A stretch of 64,000 nucleotides of DNA, from positions 14,833,001 to 14,897,000 of the forward strand of contig NC_065573.1 in assembly GCF_937616625.2 (NCBI RefSeq), written 5' to 3'. The notes beneath the pieces are model-generated. The model worked only from the letters and a program-made list of their open reading frames with translations, searched no databases and had not been told where the DNA came from. This stretch comes from Mercurialis annua (taxonomy: Eukaryota > Streptophyta > Magnoliopsida > Malpighiales > Euphorbiaceae). The translations under genes were made by a program, and so were the position numbers. This document shows positions 21,134 through 33,259 of the stretch, piece by piece; the first letter of the stretch is position 1, and every line of letters starts with the position of its first letter.

Positions 21134-23902
21134 TCAAAGTCCAAGCAATATATAATAAACCATTGTGATAGGAAGAGCTATTAACATCCCAAATATAACC
21201 CTGCAATCACAGTAAATCTTGAATTTCAAAATGAACCAAACCAGAAATATATTCATAATTTCAAACCAAAGTGGATCCTAGGAAAAACAACATAGTACAA
21301 GCATGCTTGTATATGCACATCAAAAAAGTCAGATGAAGTGATATGATAGCTACTGCTCATAGCTCATACATGCTAATGGATCTATCATGAAAATTTGCCT
21401 TTTGCAAAAACATCCATGATTGCTTATTAAAAGCAACAAATAAAATAAGTAGAACATCTTTGCAGGACCACTAGTATCTCCACTACCATGATGGCATTGT
21501 AAAAGTAAGCATTAGATCATCAACACAAGCACTAACTACATTTTAAATAAATTTTCTAGTTCAGAAAAGTATAACAAAATGAAGAATTTTAGAGTTTAAA
21601 GCTCAAACCCAGTGCTCAAAATGTCAGGATGAACATTGTATTCTTTTGCAAAGACAAAGGGGACAATCCCTTGTGGAAGAGCTGCCTGAAAATTCAAACA
21701 TTCATATTCTACTGTCAGCTAAGGGGAGAATTAACAACATAAAATCACACTAGTACTTGTATAGGTTTTCTGACCTGCACTATGGCTATGTGCAACAGAA
21801 CTCCACGTAGTCCGACGATGTACGAAGCTGCTGCCATGACTGCTGGACCCGTGAGGAATCTAACAGCCATTGCAAATGTTGCGACTGTGTTCCCGCAAGC
21901 AATGATCCTTGGCTGCAATGCCATAAACAAGCCTGCATAGCCAATAATGTTAGTGTTGCTACAGGCATATATAAATATACCAAGATAAGAAGAAGAACAT
22001 TTCGTAATGATCAACTCACCAAGACTAAACATGGCCATGCCAAGACCAGCATCAGATAAGATTGATATCGAACGAGCAACGATTGCGGGCATTTCCACCT
22101 TGAACCTGCATTAATTCAAAGATTAACGGCTTATGCATTACGAAAGGTAAACAAAATACGAGAATTAACGAGTTGTATAGTGTAGCATACCTGAAACAAA
22201 TTAGAGACCAAGTAAGGCCAATGAGACTGGAATAAGTATTAGGATTCCTGATAAGCTTTCTCCACACCATAATAAGAATCAGTCTTGTCATTACACTAGT
22301 AGGTGGCATGGCAGTAGGCCCTGCTTCACCATTAGCGCCACTCTTTGGGTGTAGTTCTGCTGTTGAGCTTGAACCAAGCTTGGACAGCACTGGACCCTCC
22401 CGGTCCGCTCCATTCGGGGCAGCTCTGTTCCCAAAACTGAACTCATCCCGACCAAACTCATCATAATCTACTGCAAAAACAAAAGATAATCCATATAAAT
22501 GCTAACATTGTGGTCGATAAGAGGGGGGAAAAGACACTAATGAAAAACTGAGAACTCTGTTTTATCACATACAAACAAAGGCAAGAAACTTATTAGTTAT
22601 TAGTACAGGTAAGTATTCATCAAGTACTGAGGAAAATGACAAATAAAACCCCACTTATAAAGCAGAATAAAAACATTCTACCAATCCGAAATACAGTTGA
22701 TTTCAAAATACAGAAAATTCCAAAAACAACCAAATCATAAGTGCCCAATAACAAATCTAGAGCATGCAAATTATGCAGAAACTTAAATAAGAAAAAATGA
22801 GTTTACCCTTCTGATGAGCAACCCCGTTAAGGTCAATACCATGATCAGGCCCTCTAAAGACATGAATCCCGCCTTCAGATACAGGAGAAGCGCTAGAACT
22901 CCACACAAACATATGCAAATCCTTGCCATTTTCGGGCTTCTTCTTCGCTCCGGGAGAGAATATCCCAGCATTTGGAGGAGGAGGATAATTAGCAGTTCCA
23001 TTAGTCCTTGGAACATTTGCAAACACTGCATTTTCTTCATCAAATGTCAAGTTACCAAAGTTGGACTGTCTAGGGCTAACATTAGTGGCATTCTTGGCAT
23101 TAACCATGGAGTAAAAATCAGTATGGTTAAAGCTTGAGCCTCTAGGGGTAGGGTTTCTTGAAGATTGAAGAGAATAAATCTCTGCATTGGTTAAGTTAGA
23201 GGGTCTAGGAGTCAATGAAAGACCAGAGTTAGGACCATGTGATTTCCTAGAGAAGATTTCTGATCTTGAACTAGTTGATTTCCTAACGGTAACATGAAGC
23301 TTACCATCTTCACCAACTTCAGCTTCAGTTTGCAACGGCTCTCTACCATCTAAAGATATGATATCAGAATCAACTCTGAAGGAGATAATAGAGCCAGCAG
23401 TATCAGGAAACTGCTCCCCAATCAACAGCCTAGCTCCTCTAAATTCAAACAGAAAAAGCATCAAAGTGTACCATATTATGCACTGAAGCACAACTATTTG
23501 GACCATAAGACTCCCTGAATCGTTCCCATACATACCCTTCAACAAAGGGATGCCCATAACAAGAGTGTTGGGAAGTGTGGAGAGGGAGAAGAGAGTGATG
23601 GACCATTCAAGAGAGCCCCTGGAGCTAAACCTCGACCACACAGCTAAAACCAGCAAGACAATGACTTTCTGAAGAGTGTCAGCTGCAATGAACCTGTAGT
23701 TCATGGCGTAAGGATTGTTGGTGGAAATGAAGTGAAAGGAGAGCAAAGGAACAGCAAAGAGAGCAACAAATCTGTTGATCCCTGAGCACTGATCAGGGGT
23801 GAAGATTTTCCACCATTTGACAGAGCCATAAGCCAAGATCATGGCCACATAGAGTGGAACCACTGCTGTGAGAACATGGTAGAGGTCTGTTGCACTGATC
23901 AT
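21134..23902 (-). CDS. PIN1-like: PIN1-like auxin efflux carrier, six exons, 587 aa
   Basis: A plasma-membrane auxin (IAA) exporter of the long-loop PIN class. Exons (minus): 23902-22807, 22470-22191, 22105-22020, 21932-21775, 21685-21609 and 21200-21134. All five introns have GT-AG ends, and the sum is 1764 bp ending in TGA. The N-terminal membrane domain (about 1-160) includes [10 protein letters not shown], with Asn112 at the substrate-site position of PIN1. The hydrophilic loop (about 161-420) holds TPRPS (231-235) and TPRGS (252-256), kinase-target TPRxS motifs; the usual third one reads SPRQS here. The C-terminal membrane domain (about 420-587) has [38 protein letters not shown] and ends YYILLGL. 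Exon sizes of 86, 158, 77 and 67 bp agree with PIN genes. The loop ([31 protein letters not shown]) is closest to PIN1 among clades. The start is the first ATG with good context (TCACCATGA). No defects seen. Confidence 0.96.
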
Positions 23903-24329
23903 GGTGAGAAAAGCAGAAGACTTTTTAGCAGCAGCCCATTTGCAAAGAAAGTGTGAAGAAAATGAGGGAAGTTTAAAAGAAAAGTGAAGATGGGGAGGGG
24001 AAATAAATATGATAATAATGGCAGACCAAGAAATAAAAGCGGAGAGGTGTAGCCTATAATAATAGAGTATTATGTAAAAAGAAAAGTAAAGAGAGCTGGT
24101 TGGGTTTGGATTTGGAGTTGAGAGGGAAATGAGCGAACAGCATATATCTGATGGAAAAAAGAAAACTAAAGATTCTCACTCTTTTTCCATTTCATTCTCA
24201 TATTTTATTTCTTTTCTTCTTTTCATGTCTCTAGTAAAGAAGAAAGCATTTCTTCAGGTTGTGGGGTGGACCCTTTTCTATATATTTTGTTCAATGTTAA
24301 AAAAAACATTTTTTTTGAGACGATGACAA
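23903..24329 (-). promoter_or_regulatory. putative promoter and 5' UTR of the PIN gene
   Basis: The minus strand just upstream of the ATG is CT-rich (TTTCCCCTCCCCATC), a common plant 5' UTR pattern. Possible TATA-like AT stretches occur at about 24070-24050, but none is decisive. One TGTCTC hexamer (auxin-response-element core, plus strand 24227-24232) is present; a single copy is expected by chance. Small plus-strand frames here are not genes. Confidence 0.4.
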
Positions 24330-24770
24330 AAAAGTATCTAAAATTTTAAAAATATTTATAAAAGTATATGTACATTTTTTTATTTATAAAAATACGACTG
24401 ATTTAAAATTAATTACAAAACTACCAAAAAATAAAAATTATGGCCCCCAACCGCCCGCGATAGGTCATCCACAATCATACACACGCGATTTTCGCAAACT
24501 TTTCAGTAGGTCACCCATCCTTCCATTGCGCCTATCCAATCCGCTTTAACCCTGAAGTTTCGATGTGCATAGCACCATCTTAACAAACTCAAATTCTTGT
24601 TATATAACTATGTATATTATATTTAAATATAACTAAAATGATTAAATATTTACTCTCACATTTTTATATAATTATATTTTCATACTAATTATTTTTAAAT
24701 AAATAATTTATAGATAATTTTATTTTTAATAATTTTTTAATAAAACAAAAAATTATTTTTTTGGTAAATC
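24330..24770. mobile_element. CACTA-interior-like fragment with 5S-rRNA-like segment
   Basis: The segment around 24440-24760 is similar in order and content to the interior of the CACTA element at 53700-54030. Both have CCCGCGATAGGTCA, then a 5S-like block, then TATGTATATTATATTTAAAT and AT-rich sequence. CACTA termini are not found here, so it is a fragment. The LINE 3' end begins at about 24770. Confidence 0.5.
24481..24580 (-). other. 5S rRNA-derived segment (copy A)
   Basis: On the minus strand it resembles plant 5S rRNA from the box-C end: GGATGGGTGACCTACTG, then a degenerate arm, then a piece matching the CTCCGAAGTTAAGCG region (here CTTCAGGGTTAAAGCG). It is not a functional 5S gene because the A box and ends are degraded. 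A second copy is at 53767-53870. Confidence 0.6.
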
Positions 24771-25235
24771 ACCAAAAAAGAGCAGAATTTCTATAGACCA
24801 ATAAAACAAGTTCAGAACAGCTGATACAACTTAGTTGGGAGAACCCAGAAGCAGCCCTGACTGCAACAACACATGGAACAAAGCAACAGCAAAAGGCAAG
24901 ATAGCATAATTAAACAACCGGCAGCAAAACTAGCTACATTTTAGCTTTAACTGCAAAAGAGATATCCATCACAACGTTATCAATGGGGATAAGGGAGTTG
25001 ATGAAAACCGTTTCATTTATGGCTCTCCAGATGTAATAGACAACAGTTGAATACAAGAGTCTTCTACACTTAGTTTCTCTTGATCTACCTCTGGCTCTTC
25101 TGATGAAGAAATTAACTTTTTTTCTTTAAGGCATAGCCTCTCTTCTAACACCAAACTAGCTGAAGATCTGCTTTCCAAATATCAGTTGAATAATAGCACT
25201 CAAAGAACAGATGGCTGACATTTTTTATATGCAAG

Positions 25236-28155
25236 TTACACAAACTGCAGCAAATCAGAATCTATCATATTCCACTTCTTCAACTTGTCTCTAGTCATTA
25301 GCCTATTTTTCAAAGCTAACCAGGTAAAAAAAAGAACATCTAGGGATGTGGCTATTGAACCAGATGAGAGGGGCCCCAATTGTTTTTTCATGATCAGGGG
25401 ATAACTTCTTCCATAAGCTGCTGATAGAGAATTTTCCATGACTGTTTGCTTTCTAATGGACCTTATCCTCAACATCAGGCTCCACTTTATAGTTGTCTTT
25501 TATAAAACTCCAAGCATTTAGAGTCTTCTCATCAATAGGATTAGGAAGACACCACTCATTATTCCTCCATAGTCTGTTAACTTTAGTGGATTTAGGGATT
25601 TCAGAATCCTTAATCCTAATACCAGAAAATCTGTCAACTAGAGATACCCCATCTAGCCAGGGATCATGCCAGAAAAAGAAGTTTTCCCCGTTGCCTAGCT
25701 CGTAGTCAAAGAAAGGACCAATTAGAGCCCTAATTCTCAGCAGCCCTCTCCAGCTCCAAGAACAGTCTATTGGTTTTGCAATCCCCCAGTAACCAATCAA
25801 CTTCAACTTATTAGCAATAACCAGTTTTCCCACCAGGAAGGTTTAAAAGACACAAGATTCCAAACATGCTTTGTCACAGCTGCAACATTCCATAAATGAA
25901 TTGCTTTAATGCCCAAGCCACCGTAGCTCTTTCCTTTACAAACATCATCCCATTTAACAGGGCTACCCCTCTTGTCATAATCATTTCCATGCTAAAGAAA
26001 TCTTCGACACACATCTTCAATCCCTTTGATCACAACTTTAGGGAGTAAGAAAGTGCAACACTAATAGACATGACTAACTGTAACTTCCCAGCATAAGAAA
26101 GACTTCTGATAGTCCAGGAAGAGATTCTTTTAGTTATTCTGTTAACTAAAGAATTGCTTTGGTCTTTTGACAACCTAGATGATATCTGAGGCAAACCAAG
26201 GTAATTAACAGGCAACTCCCCTTCTTTGAACCTTAAGTAGTTAATAATCCTATCTTTCTCACTACTATCAGGACTATTGAAATAGACAAAACTCTTATGC
26301 AAGTTAGGATTCAGACCAGAAATCTTGGAAAAATCCAGCAGGGCATCTTTAAGAATCATAATTGACTTGATATCTCCATTGCTAAACATAAACAGGTCAT
26401 CTGCAAAAGCTAAGTGACATAGCCTAATGTTCTTGCACCTTTTGTGGAATTTAAACCCATATCCTTCCACAATAATTTTCTTAAGATGCCTAGACAAATA
26501 ATCCATACCTAAGACAAATAATAAGGGAGAGATAGGGTCTCCTCCTTGTCTTAGACCCCTACCTCCTTCAAGAAAACCAGTAAGCTCCCCATTTATTTTG
26601 AACAGAAAACTTAGTTGTTCTAATGCAAGTCATAGCTAACATAATAAACTGTCTAGGGAACCTAAGCCTATGGAGCACTTCTTCTATAAAATCCCACTCA
26701 ATTGTATCATAGGCTTTCTGCAGGTCAACCTTGAGAGAACAAGAGTTCCCATTTTTCCTATGATAATTCCTTACCAGCTCATGGGCAAGCAATATTTTGT
26801 CTGATATTCTTCTACTAGGGATGAAAGCAGATTGGTTATTACTAACTACTTTATCCAGAATTCTACTAAGTCTTTTTAACAAGGACCTTAGAGATGTCTT
26901 TATAAATGCATGCAATAGGTCTATAGTCATTTAAGGACTCAGGCACTAGGATTTTAGGGATCAAAGAAATGTAAGTGGAATTTACATGCTTTAGCATTTT
27001 TCCATTTCTGAAGAAGTCTCTGATAGCCTGAGTGACATCATCACCAATGATACTCCATCTTTTCTTAAAGAAAGCGCTAGTATACCCATATGGACTTTGG
27101 GCCTTGTCTACATTAATATCAAACATGCCAGACTTGATCTCATTGTCTGAAACATTAACATTTAGCATGTCCCAGTCATCATCAGAGAGGATATAGCCAT
27201 GATCAAAAGTGCTAGATTAGTGCTCTTCCTATTAGAACTACCAACTCCCAAAAACTCAGAGTAATGTCTAATGATTTCATGTTTTATCAACTTTTGGTAA
27301 AAAATGTAACTCCCATTAGCCAGCTTGAGAGAAACAATATTTCTTTTCACTTATCTCTTCTTGATAAATCTGTGAAAGTACTTTGTATTCTGATCTCCAA
27401 GGGCAATCCAGATCATTCTTGACTCTTGCCTCATAATGCTTTCTTCCCAACTCAGCAGCTTTATCAAATGGACAGAAACAACCTGAAGCTCATCATTGAA
27501 AGGGTCATTCTGCAGATCACTACTTAACTTAGCACAGGTTATTGACAAAATACCAATCAATTTTCCTATTAATTTTGTCAGGGCCATTTTAGTTATTAGA
27601 CCAAGTGAATCAATTTCCCATTTTCTTGTGCTCCAACACATTGGAGACATTCATCCAGTTTATGAAATCACGAGCAGCGTGGGAATCAACATCATTTCCA
27701 CCCAATTTGTCCATATTGCTCATCATTGCATTAAAATTTCCCAGAATAATCCACTTCTCTCTCATATTGTGACTAATAGAAGCCAAGCTCCTCTAGAGAT
27801 CCTTCCTATCCTCTGCTGTGTATGACCGATAAACAACAGTACAAAACAGGGAGACCCCTTCATACTCAATATTGCAGTGCACAAAGTGATTATGCTTAAT
27901 AAGCACTTTCACTTTGACCTCATTATTATTGAATATAAGCCAAATTCTGCCTATACTAGAACAATTATAATTGTGAACTACCTCCCGATCAGGAATTTTA
28001 ATCTTCAAGCTCTTCCAAACTTTATCAAAACTACCAACATTAACTCTAGTTTCATTAATCCCCAAAACTTTCAACTTATTACAACATATCAAGTTAACAA
28101 GCTCAATTTGCTTTATGGGATTATTAATACCTCTTACATTCCAAGACGCAATCAT
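25236..28155 (-). pseudogene. LINE ORF2 (endonuclease - reverse transcriptase) pseudogene
   Basis: It starts ATG 28155 with MIASWNVRGINNPIKQIELV, the N-terminus of the APE-type endonuclease of plant L1. The RT follows: SAFIPSRRISDKILLAHELV (about 26840-26780), YDTIEWDFIEEVL (about 26720), GLRQGGDPISPLLF (about 26550) and the catalytic FADD in HLAFADDLFMF (about 26420). The C-terminal part has FWHDPWLDG (25675 region), then a zf-RVT-like end (ENSLSAAYGRSYPLIMKK, 25430-25380). Frameshifts separate the endonuclease, RT blocks and tail, for example between 26568 and 26550. RT catalytic residues survive but the ORF does not. Confidence 0.8.
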
Positions 28156-28336
28156 ATATCAATATCAATCATTCTGGAGTTAAGCCTAACTTTCCTACCA
28201 GAACTAATCTTAATATCTCCCCATTTACTGCTAGAACCAATCATTTTCTCAATATCATTCACATTTCCAACTAAGGTGCTAAAAGAATTGTTTACTTAAA
28301 GAGCTTTATTAGCTGGACCTTTGCTCTTCTGAGCGA
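28156..28336 (-). pseudogene. LINE ORF1 C-terminal tail
   Basis: Upstream of ORF2 one minus frame reads NNSFSTLVGNVNDIEKMI, then KVRLNSRMIDIDI and a TGA. This stop overlaps the ORF2 start as ATGA, an arrangement suited to termination-reinitiation. One in-frame TAA lies near 28297. The element is cut within ORF1 at about 28336. Confidence 0.45.
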
Positions 28337-30318
28337 TCCATTGTCACGGTCCAATTTCATGGATCGTGACCGGCGATAGGGTATGGATACTGTAGTAACA
28401 AAACCCATATCTAGCCTTACAGAAAACATACAAACACATAAACCTGCAAGAAAACCAATGTTCGGGGGAAATCGAGACCCCAACCTTATTCTAGCAGTTA
28501 TTAATATTAACAGTTAAATACTAAATGCTCGATCAACTCCGAGTCTCCAAACATGGCACAAATGATAAAAGCAGAGTTAATAATATAATGCCAAAACAAT
28601 AATGAAACCAGTCTGACCAATTCGACAACAAACTAGAATGATAACGACTTCTAGTTACTACTGCGGTCTAACAATGAAATCAGTTTGAAATATGCGTATA
28701 CAATATCGAAAGTTTAGTTCCAAATCAGTATAAACTAAATTAAGAAATTTTCAGATCTAATATGTTTAAACTCCAAGAATAAGCCATTGAAATTGTCAAA
28801 CCTCGCCTTACTTAGCACGAGATTGACGGTTATTTAAAATATATTTATCTCCAAATCAACATTTTAAAACGTGTTCTATAAATAATTAAGCACAAATATA
28901 TGAAAAACCTTTTATACAACATTTTAATTAAACAAGTGTATGAAAACTAAATATTGTTACAAACTTTTATATATATGATTCAAAATACATCTATAAGTAC
29001 AAATATATTTATTATAAACCAAAACATCAAGGCATCTCAAAACTCGGAGATGTGGCCAACCTCTATGTCTCAAGCCCAAACTCTAAGCTTAACTCCCTCT
29101 CTAGTCAATTGTATTGTAGATTGCCTTGCTAACTGAAAAGGTTTTAAAACAATTAAAATGAGCGAAAACTCAGTGAATAGACATAACAAGCATAAAACAT
29201 TTATATACTTAAAATAAGTATATCATAATAACGAATACTTACAACACAAAATACTTTTAAAGTTCATCTCAAAAGCATTTACAAATATAAACAATATCAA
29301 AACAATTTCACTTTAAATATGAAATGTAGTTTGTATTAATCAGCAATTATAACATTGATATATTACCCTGTAACAATAATATACACCATAGACCTGTAAT
29401 CAGGAACACAACACTGATCTACAGTCTAACCAACATATCTAGGAACACTTGATGGCTAACCCTTCTCCATCATTAGCACGGCTCAGCCCTTCTCCCTTCA
29501 CTGACCATCAATCAAGTGGCCTGTGTCAAATGCGCATAGACACTCACAATATCTCAAATGTGCATATAACTAACTCAGCACATAACCAGGTGCATATCAC
29601 AACTCAGCACCACTCAAATATGTACCATTACAGAGTAAGCATATCATATAAAAATAAATCTCAAATCATTTCATCAAAACTCAATACAATTCAATAATAA
29701 AACCATTTCAAATTCTCATTCAAAGTTAACCAAATCAAACGACTATTGAATTGCCGAAAGGTATTACACATTCATAAACAAATACTCATTATATCAAAAG
29801 CATCAAAGCTTTACTAAAATCAAACAATTATATAGATTCAATTCAAAACTTCTTTCATTTTATACAACATTTACCAAAGGTAGTATTTGAAATATTTAAA
29901 CAAGGCATTTCATCGAACACCTTTCGTGCATTCCAAAACAACCATATATAACCATTTAAAACACAATAAACCTTGAGATTTTGAATATCAAAATAGCATA
30001 TATATTTCAGTAGCAAGGGCTAGTATATCTACTCACAGCATAATAACCAAAACTACTCCAAAATCACGTCACAAGCTGCCTTACTTTCTACTTGCACCGC
30101 CGTTGCCAAAACGTGCACCTAAATGAGTAATGTACATCACAAAACACCATCACAATCACATATACATACTCATACAGATATCTAATACTCATTTAACCTA
30201 AATTCAGCCCCTACAAATGAATTTCTATATGATTTATGCATGATTATAAACTTAGTACCAAATCTGCCTTAGTAGGCAGAACATTAAGCCTCTATTCAAA
30301 CATGTCTTGTGAATAGTA

Positions 30319-30838
30319 TGTTGCGGAAGCTCAATCGATTACGCTAGCGAATCACGTATTGTGTTAAATAATTATACCGGAAAATTCCCAGGAAAGAATG
30401 GTGGGTCACAGGCGGACCACTTAAGTACTAAACTCCTTAGACAGAATTTCACACGATATAAATAACTTCACAATATATAACTCCAACTAGCCTGAGCGTT
30501 AGCTAATAAATAAACAATAAAGAGAACACCAACCTTTTAACGAGGTTCAGCCAGAAATGACCGGCTTACATCCTCGGGCACTGCCCAAAATACTCCACTA
30601 ATTGTTTGTAACAGAATACAAACTCGAGAGAGAACCAACTAAGCCTTAGGAGTTAATAAGGCTTGTTGTGGGATGAGTTTCAATGGGTAGAGGAGACTCC
30701 CTTTTATAGGCTAAGGAAGTCCTCACCCCTCCACTCCTAAGCAATGTGGGATTTCTACACTATATGTATATAGCTCAACAATTACAAGTCCCTTTTCTAA
30801 ACAATGTGGGACAAGTCTAAAATGAGCCATATCCAACA
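30319..30838 (-). repeat. Copia 3' LTR
   Basis: In element orientation it starts TGTTGGATATGGCTC and ends GCTTCCGCAACA. It contains TATAAAAGGGAG. Confidence 0.95.
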
Positions 30839-31049
30839 AATCTCCACCTTGGCGAATTTTCTCTCTACCATCTCGGACTATCTTCAATAGTACCTTCAAT
30901 TACGCTTCAAAAGCGCCAACTCTCAACTGTAGCAGTCAAGTACCAATGTGGGATAATCCCACTTCAACACTCTCCCTCACGCATAGCATGACCGAGCAGA
31001 GCAACCAATCCCCCCTCACGCATCGCGTGGGCCGGGCCACATTCAAATC

Positions 31050-33191
31050 TCAAATATTGAGAACACTAATCAAATTCAAACAATGTTTGAACTTGACTGC
31101 TTTCACAATCTTTGTCATCATATGAGCAGGAGTTTCCATGGTCAAAATCTTCCGAAGTAGGACTCCACCTTCTTCAATAACCTCTGGCACCAAATGATAT
31201 CGAACATCAATGTGCTTCGTCCTTGCATGATGAACTTGGTCCTTCTCTTCAATTTCCAATTCACCAAACAACCCATGAAGCCAAATTGCTTCCTTAACAG
31301 CTTCTGCACTTGCCATGTACTCTACCTCTATGGTAGACAAAGCAACTATTGGCTGCAAGGTAGACTTCCAACTAAACGACGCCTTTGCTAGTGTAAACAC
31401 ATAGCCCATAGTCGATCGCCGTTTATCAACGTAGTCCGAATCATTGTACCCAATTACATATTGACCATCTTTCTTGTCCTGCCCAAATATTAGACCAATA
31501 TCCACAGTATTCAAAGTATACTGTAGAATCCAATTTTCATCTCCAGCCACCTTGAGTCCATCTGGCTGAGTCGAATTGATTTCCCCATCCAAGAATCCAT
31601 GTAAAAACACTGTTTTTACGTCCAACTGAACTAGTTCCATATTCAAATGTGCTACTAAGGCCAACAAATTTCTAATGGAAGAATGTTTAACAACTCGAGA
31701 GATAGCCTCAATTCCTTCCGTCCAAACATAGCTTTTAGCTACCAACTTTGCCTTATAGCCAATATCATTCTTGTTCGGAAATCCTTCTTCATATATCCAA
31801 TTACAGGGACGTAGTCCCTCCAATAATCCTTGAGTTGCAAGAACCGTCAAGAATTTTCCACCATCATGCCCCAAACGCCAATGCCAAAGACTGATTTCTT
31901 CTAGCTCATTATCATCACTAGAAGCAACTATAGCTGACCCAATAATTGCATTACCCTGATAGTAATACAAGTTATTGTTCTTCCGAATTCCTTTCATGAC
32001 AACCTGTGCACCCGAGAATACCTTCATAACTCCATTTACTGTAGTCACAACAAAACCCTTTGATTCTAGGACTCCTACAGAAATGAGCTTCTTCGTCAAA
32101 CTCGGTACATAGCGAACATCTTCCAGAATCCTTATTGACCCATCATGGTTCCTCAAGTGAATTGAACCAATTCCTTTGGTCAAACAAGGATTGCCACTTG
32201 CTGTGTAAACAACTCCACCTTCTAGCTCTTTGAAGTCAACAAACAATTCCCGATTGGGACACATATGATGACAACAACCCGAATCTAGAAGCCATTCAAT
32301 AGGAGTATTTACCGATGACACAACAACCAATGAAAGATCTGAATCTTCGTCGTCACACTCAGCTACATTCGAAGCAAACTCAGCTTTTTCTTTATCAGTC
32401 TTGCCTTTATTCTTCAGTTTGGGACAATCCCTTTTCCAATGCCCTTTCTCTCGACAAAAGGCACATTCATCTTTCTCTGGTCGGGATTTTGATCTCCCTT
32501 CCTTTCCAATTGTTTGGCTTTTCAAACGGCCTCTAACAATCAAAGCTTCTGCTGCACTACTAGTATTTTCTTTCTTATCTTTTCTTCTCAATTCATAACT
32601 ATATAATGCAGCGCAAACTTCGCTAAGAGACACACCAACCTTCCCATGAAGGAGAGTAGTTTCAAGAAACTCAAACTCTTTAGGAAGTGATCCCAACAAC
32701 ATCAAAGCCAAATCTTCATCATCAAACGTCACATCCAAATTCAACAAATCGGCTACTAATTGGTTGAAATTTGTGATGTGCTCATTCATAGTAGTACCTG
32801 GGAGATACGTGAACCGAAACAGCCTTTTCTTCATGTGAAGCTTATTCTGACTGTTCTTTTTCAAGAATTTCTCCTCCAATGCTTTCCACAAACTACTTGC
32901 AGATGTTTCCTTTGAGAAAGGATATTTCTGCTCTCTGGAAAGACATGACCGAATGGTACCACATGCTAAACGATTGATGCTACTCCATTCTCTCTCATCA
33001 ACATTTGTTGGTTTCTCTTTTTCAATAGCGACATCTAGACCTTGCTGAAATAAAGCGTCTAGAATCTCACTTTGCCACATGCCGAAATGTCCTGTACCAT
33101 CAAAAATCTCCACCGCAATTCTTGCATTTGACATTGCCATTCTTCCCGAGGAAGAAGCTATCAATGTGGACAGACTTTTGCTTCCAGACAT
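31050..33191 (-). CDS. gag-pol: Copia gag-protease-(deleted pol) fused ORF, 713 aa
   Basis: One uninterrupted frame starts 55 bp after the primer site. Gag (about 25-230) has EIFDGTGHFGMWQSEI, LWKALEEKFL and LLGSLPKEFE. The zinc knuckle CAFCREKGHWKRDC is at 243-256. Protease has WLLDSGCCHHM with catalytic DSG 303-305, and the pre-integrase block LWHWRLGH is at 435-442. From about residue 459 it jumps straight to the RT start (YKAKLVAKSY, then VQLDVKTVFLHG at 521-532), so the whole integrase core is missing. A second jump near 541 removes the RT palm with its Y-x-D-D. RNase H (about 578-680, VIGYNDSDY, VALSTIEVEYMA) follows. Both deletions keep frame. Gag and protease may be functional; integration would need enzymes from another element. 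Confidence 0.85.
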   Translation of the reverse strand: MSGSKSLSTLIASSSGRMAMSNARIAVEIFDGTGHFGMWQSEILDALFQQGLDVAIEKEKPTNVDEREWSSINRLACGTIRSCLSREQKYPFSKETSASSLWKALEEKFLKKNSQNKLHMKKRLFRFTYLPGTTMNEHITNFNQLVADLLNLDVTFDDEDLALMLLGSLPKEFEFLETTLLHGKVGVSLSEVCAALYSYELRRKDKKENTSSAAEALIVRGRLKSQTIGKEGRSKSRPEKDECAFCREKGHWKRDCPKLKNKGKTDKEKAEFASNVAECDDEDSDLSLVVVSSVNTPIEWLLDSGCCHHMCPNRELFVDFKELEGGVVYTASGNPCLTKGIGSIHLRNHDGSIRILEDVRYVPSLTKKLISVGVLESKGFVVTTVNGVMKVFSGAQVVMKGIRKNNNLYYYQGNAIIGSAIVASSDDNELEEISLWHWRLGHDGGKFLTVLATQGLLEGLRPCNWIYEEGFPNKNDIGYKAKLVAKSYVWTEGIEAISRVVKHSSIRNLLALVAHLNMELVQLDVKTVFLHGFLDGEINSTQPDGLKVAGDENWILQYTLNTVDIGLIFGQDKKDGQYVIGYNDSDYVDKRRSTMGYVFTLAKASFSWKSTLQPIVALSTIEVEYMASAEAVKEAIWLHGLFGELEIEEKDQVHHARTKHIDVRYHLVPEVIEEGGVLLRKILTMETPAHMMTKIVKAVKFKHCLNLISVLNI

Positions 33192-33259
33192 TTCTGCTCC
33201 AACTTTTATTTAATAGCTAACCGATATGCCAAGGATAGAACCTTAGCTCTGATACCAAT

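Larger units (their letters stand above)
24770..28336 (-). mobile_element. L1-type LINE, 5'-truncated, decayed
   Basis: On the minus strand it holds the C-terminal tail of ORF1 (28336-28156), ORF2 with endonuclease start (28155), reverse transcriptase and a C-terminal zf-RVT-like part (to about 25240), then a 3' UTR ending near 24770 with an A-rich sequence. It is bounded by a CACTA-like fragment on one side and a large LTR at 28342 on the other. No target duplication was resolved. Confidence 0.75.

Noticed and set aside
24227..24232. Auxin response element TGTCTC upstream of the PIN gene
   Set aside because: A single hexamer is expected by chance in this length; noted only as context.
24481..24580. 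Cassandra-type TRIM, because of 5S homology
   Set aside because: No LTRs, primer site or TRIM termini; the second copy is clearly inside a CACTA element.
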